Of a stretch of 64,000 nt of DNA, positions 62,078 to 64,000 are shown piece by piece. Source of the DNA: an uncultured Duncaniella sp. (GTDB lineage Bacteria > Bacteroidota > Bacteroidia > Bacteroidales > Muribaculaceae); assembly GCA_958352885.1 (NCBI GenBank), contig CATWQI010000004.1, forward strand, positions 265,437 through 329,436, read 5' to 3'. The position numbers and the translations under genes were made by a program. Position 1 is the first letter of the stretch. Each line of letters starts with the position of its first letter. Below the pieces are notes generated by a model, which was not told the DNA's origin, ran no database searches, and saw only the letters and a list, made by a program, of their open reading frames with translations.

Positions 62078-63841
62078 ATGGATACAAAGAAACTCCTACA
62101 TCGATACCCATTACTGCTGGTGCTTGTTGCGTTTATCGTGGCAAGCGTGGCTGTGTCGTGTGGTAGCAATCCTGAAATAGACCGTCAGTTGACCAAGGCG
62201 GAGGAAATTATGGAGCAACACCCTGATTCAGCCTATATGCTGTTGAATAGTATTGACAAAGAAACTCTTTCAAACAGGAAAGAGAAGGCTCGTTACGCCT
62301 TGCTAATGTCACAGGCTCTTGACAAGAACTATATTGACACGACCACCTTCGACGTCCTTCAGCCGGCAATCGACTATTATATCAACAAGGACAAAGGCTC
62401 ACCTGATGAGAAGTTAAAGACACTCTACTATCAAGGCATTATATTTTTGAACAGGTCAGAGTTAGACATGTCTATGCAGTGCTTCTTGAAAGCAAATGAC
62501 CTGAACAACAACTATACAGACACGCTTATATATGCACATTTGCTTGTGGCGCAAGGCAATCTATACAATCAGTCGTATCTAATAGATGATTATATACAAA
62601 ATAATATTGTTGCGTCCACACTTTATCATAAATTAAGGAAGGAGAACTTCAGGCAATCAAGTTTGCTAAGAGCGTTGGACGGATGTATAGTCACTAATAA
62701 TAAGCATAAGGCTGACAGCATTATGGCAATAACTGATTCCTTGGCTGAGATAGTTCCGGAATCACAGCAAAAACTCGCATTAGTGAAATTTACATACGGT
62801 ATCCGGTTTGATTCCAAGAATGTTCTTAAGAGCATGACTGATGCTGTTTCTAATATAAACATCCTAAGTGACGAGATGAAGCTCGATGTTGCTTTGGGAT
62901 ATTTAAGAATACAGAAACCAATAATAGCTCAAGATGTTTTTGAATCAATTGATTCAACCGGTATATTTGGTCAATCTCTTAGATACCTGTCCGTAAGACC
63001 GGAAATATTGGAAGCTAATGGAAAATACAAAGATGCATTGGCTGCATATAAAATATACTTCGATGCAATAGAAAGAGAAAATTCCAATATATATTATCAG
63101 AAAACTACGGTAGCAGAGGAGCGTCATGACTTGGAATTGAGAAATCTCCGGAAAATCCAACATAAGGATAAAATAATATGGCTGAGCGTATGCTCATTGC
63201 TCATACTGCTGATAGTTGTCGGAGTGATATATTATTTCTATCGTATAGGACGTATGAAACGGGTAGTCGCTGAAAACGAAAAGACCCGTCTGCAACTTGA
63301 AAATGACGCACTTCTGAGGCAGAATGAGGTTTTGGAGTTGGAAAAACATACGGCTGAACTCACCGCCGAGAATATGCGGTTGCGGATTTCACAGCTCGAA
63401 ACAGAAAACGAGCAGCTAAAAGATTTATCCGATAAAGAAGATCTGCCCGATGATGTCAGAAAGGTAATAAAGGAGCGCGTGGAAATGCTTAATAGACTTT
63501 TCGCCGCGCGGATATTGGATAAAGATACCAATGTCAACGCATATGATGAGTGGCTCCGACAGGAGATAAGCGACAAGGAGCGGTTTATGAACTCAAACCG
63601 TCTTGCTTTTAAGGCATCGCACCCCATGTTCATAAAGTATCTTGAGGAACACGGCTTGACCGAATATGAGATAAACTATCTTTGTCTATATGCAATTGGT
63701 CTGAAAGGAAAAGATGTCGGCAACTATATGCAGCTACGCTGCCACTACAACATCAGCAGCGAAATCAGGGGTAAACTTGGTATTGACGAACACGAAACCA
63801 ACATCGGCATATATATCCGGAAACTCATGAAAAGCCTCTGA
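62078..63841 (+). CDS. TPR-transmembrane regulator with C-terminal helix-turn-helix-like domain
   Basis: About 587 aa from the ATG at 62078; an earlier frame start at 62045 would lie just after the -7 box. A lipoprotein-like signal ends VAVSCGS. TPR-like helices cover about 35-370. A membrane helix (IIWLSVCSLLILLIVVGVIYYFY) is near 376, followed by a coiled coil (RLQLENDALLRQNEVLELEK) and a C-terminal domain (HGLTEYEINYLCLYAIGLKGKDVGNYMQ) that resembles the LuxR-type HTH of Bacteroidetes TPR sensors. It probably senses a periplasmic or envelope signal and binds DNA in the cytoplasm. Confidence 0.8.
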   Translation: MDTKKLLHRYPLLLVLVAFIVASVAVSCGSNPEIDRQLTKAEEIMEQHPDSAYMLLNSIDKETLSNRKEKARYALLMSQALDKNYIDTTTFDVLQPAIDYYINKDKGSPDEKLKTLYYQGIIFLNRSELDMSMQCFLKANDLNNNYTDTLIYAHLLVAQGNLYNQSYLIDDYIQNNIVASTLYHKLRKENFRQSSLLRALDGCIVTNNKHKADSIMAITDSLAEIVPESQQKLALVKFTYGIRFDSKNVLKSMTDAVSNINILSDEMKLDVALGYLRIQKPIIAQDVFESIDSTGIFGQSLRYLSVRPEILEANGKYKDALAAYKIYFDAIERENSNIYYQKTTVAEERHDLELRNLRKIQHKDKIIWLSVCSLLILLIVVGVIYYFYRIGRMKRVVAENEKTRLQLENDALLRQNEVLELEKHTAELTAENMRLRISQLETENEQLKDLSDKEDLPDDVRKVIKERVEMLNRLFAARILDKDTNVNAYDEWLRQEISDKERFMNSNRLAFKASHPMFIKYLEEHGLTEYEINYLCLYAIGLKGKDVGNYMQLRCHYNISSEIRGKLGIDEHETNIGIYIRKLMKSL

Positions 63842-63985
63842 AGCCAAAGTTTTGTTCCTCCCGTTAAACTTTCGGGGTAGTTGCGCCAAAATCGCTACAT
63901 TTACAACTTGTAATCATTTAATACACACGAAAATAAAAATCGTTGCCGTTAAACTTTTTGTCTTGCATGGAAACTTTATAATTAC

Positions 63986-63993
63986 TAATTTTG
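63986..63993 (+). promoter_or_regulatory. -7 box (TAATTTTG) for a gene beyond the window
   Basis: TAnnTTTG match near the window end. GTTAAACTTT occurs twice just upstream (near 63864 and 63948). Confidence 0.4.
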
Positions 63994-64000
63994 CTCAAAT

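Noticed and set aside
63860..63960. GTTAAACTTT repeated twice near the window end
   Set aside because: Too short and AT-rich to call an operator without the following gene.
1..64000. CRISPR arrays, rRNA genes, replication origin, prophage
   Set aside because: No spaced direct-repeat array, rRNA sequence, DnaA-box cluster or phage structural genes were seen.

Overview
The window reads as a chromosomal segment of a gut Bacteroidales bacterium, most like the Muribaculaceae (S24-7) group. Almost every promoter that can be recognised has the Bacteroidetes -7 box TAnnTTTG. The gene set also fits: a SusC/FecA-type TonB receptor with a carboxypeptidase-regulatory N-terminus, a type IX secretion (CHU_C) C-terminal domain, class III Fbp, AsnA, DUF4301, DUF5686, and one-component regulators of PAS-LuxR and TPR-transmembrane type. 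No sequence search was run, so names rest on motifs, length and context.

Layout. 1-12.6 kb is housekeeping: a DUF5686 outer-membrane protein, FadD-type ligase, pepT-miaA, a small beta-barrel, a Zeta-like kinase with a small partner gene beside a copy of the dnaK 3' end, dnaK, asnA and an NlpC/P60 peptidase. 12.7-19.5 kb holds a secreted parallel beta-helix (PL9-like) protein, a tsaC-sugar transferase-ClC operon, and fbp. 19.8-26.5 kb is a uronate operon: kduD, an orphan galactitol-type EIIC, a KduI with a signal peptide, an Nfn/Sud-like flavoprotein pair, and kdgK. Together these suggest that unsaturated uronates are isomerised in the periplasm, imported without a PTS, reduced to KDG and phosphorylated. 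27-35.6 kb is ftsY-rimO-menF followed by two SGNH hydrolases and an MBOAT acyltransferase, a likely surface-glycan O-acylation set.

35.8-46.9 kb is accessory and partly decayed. It has a KilA-N gene and a later fragment of the same gene, an internally deleted IS4-type element and a 53-bp mini-copy of its fused ends, a small pseudogene with an internal amber stop, a secreted alpha/beta hydrolase divergent from an E1/ThiF-like protein, a TonB receptor with a Crp/Fnr regulator, and a CPBP protease between direct repeats. 47-56.7 kb returns to housekeeping: DUF4301, GNAT, yihA, a CHU_C protein, a lytic transglycosylase, uvrA and tRNA-Ser(GCU). From the tRNA 3' end a 94-bp segment recurs 5.16 kb downstream, enclosing an island with a PAS-LuxR regulator, a second E1/ThiF-like paralogue behind a DUF6624-like lipoprotein, a divergent S41 protease, and a truncated, frameshifted gene that runs into the distal repeat. 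A TPR-transmembrane regulator follows.

The strongest unexplained signal is a shared promoter architecture at the two E1/ThiF-like loci. Each has two divergent promoters. Every one of the four -7 boxes lies exactly 30.5 bp from the centre of a related palindrome (core ACAC-TTTT-GKGT or its complement). That is the spacing of a class-II activator, and it defines a small regulon of two E1-like paralogues and exported hydrolases or lipoproteins.
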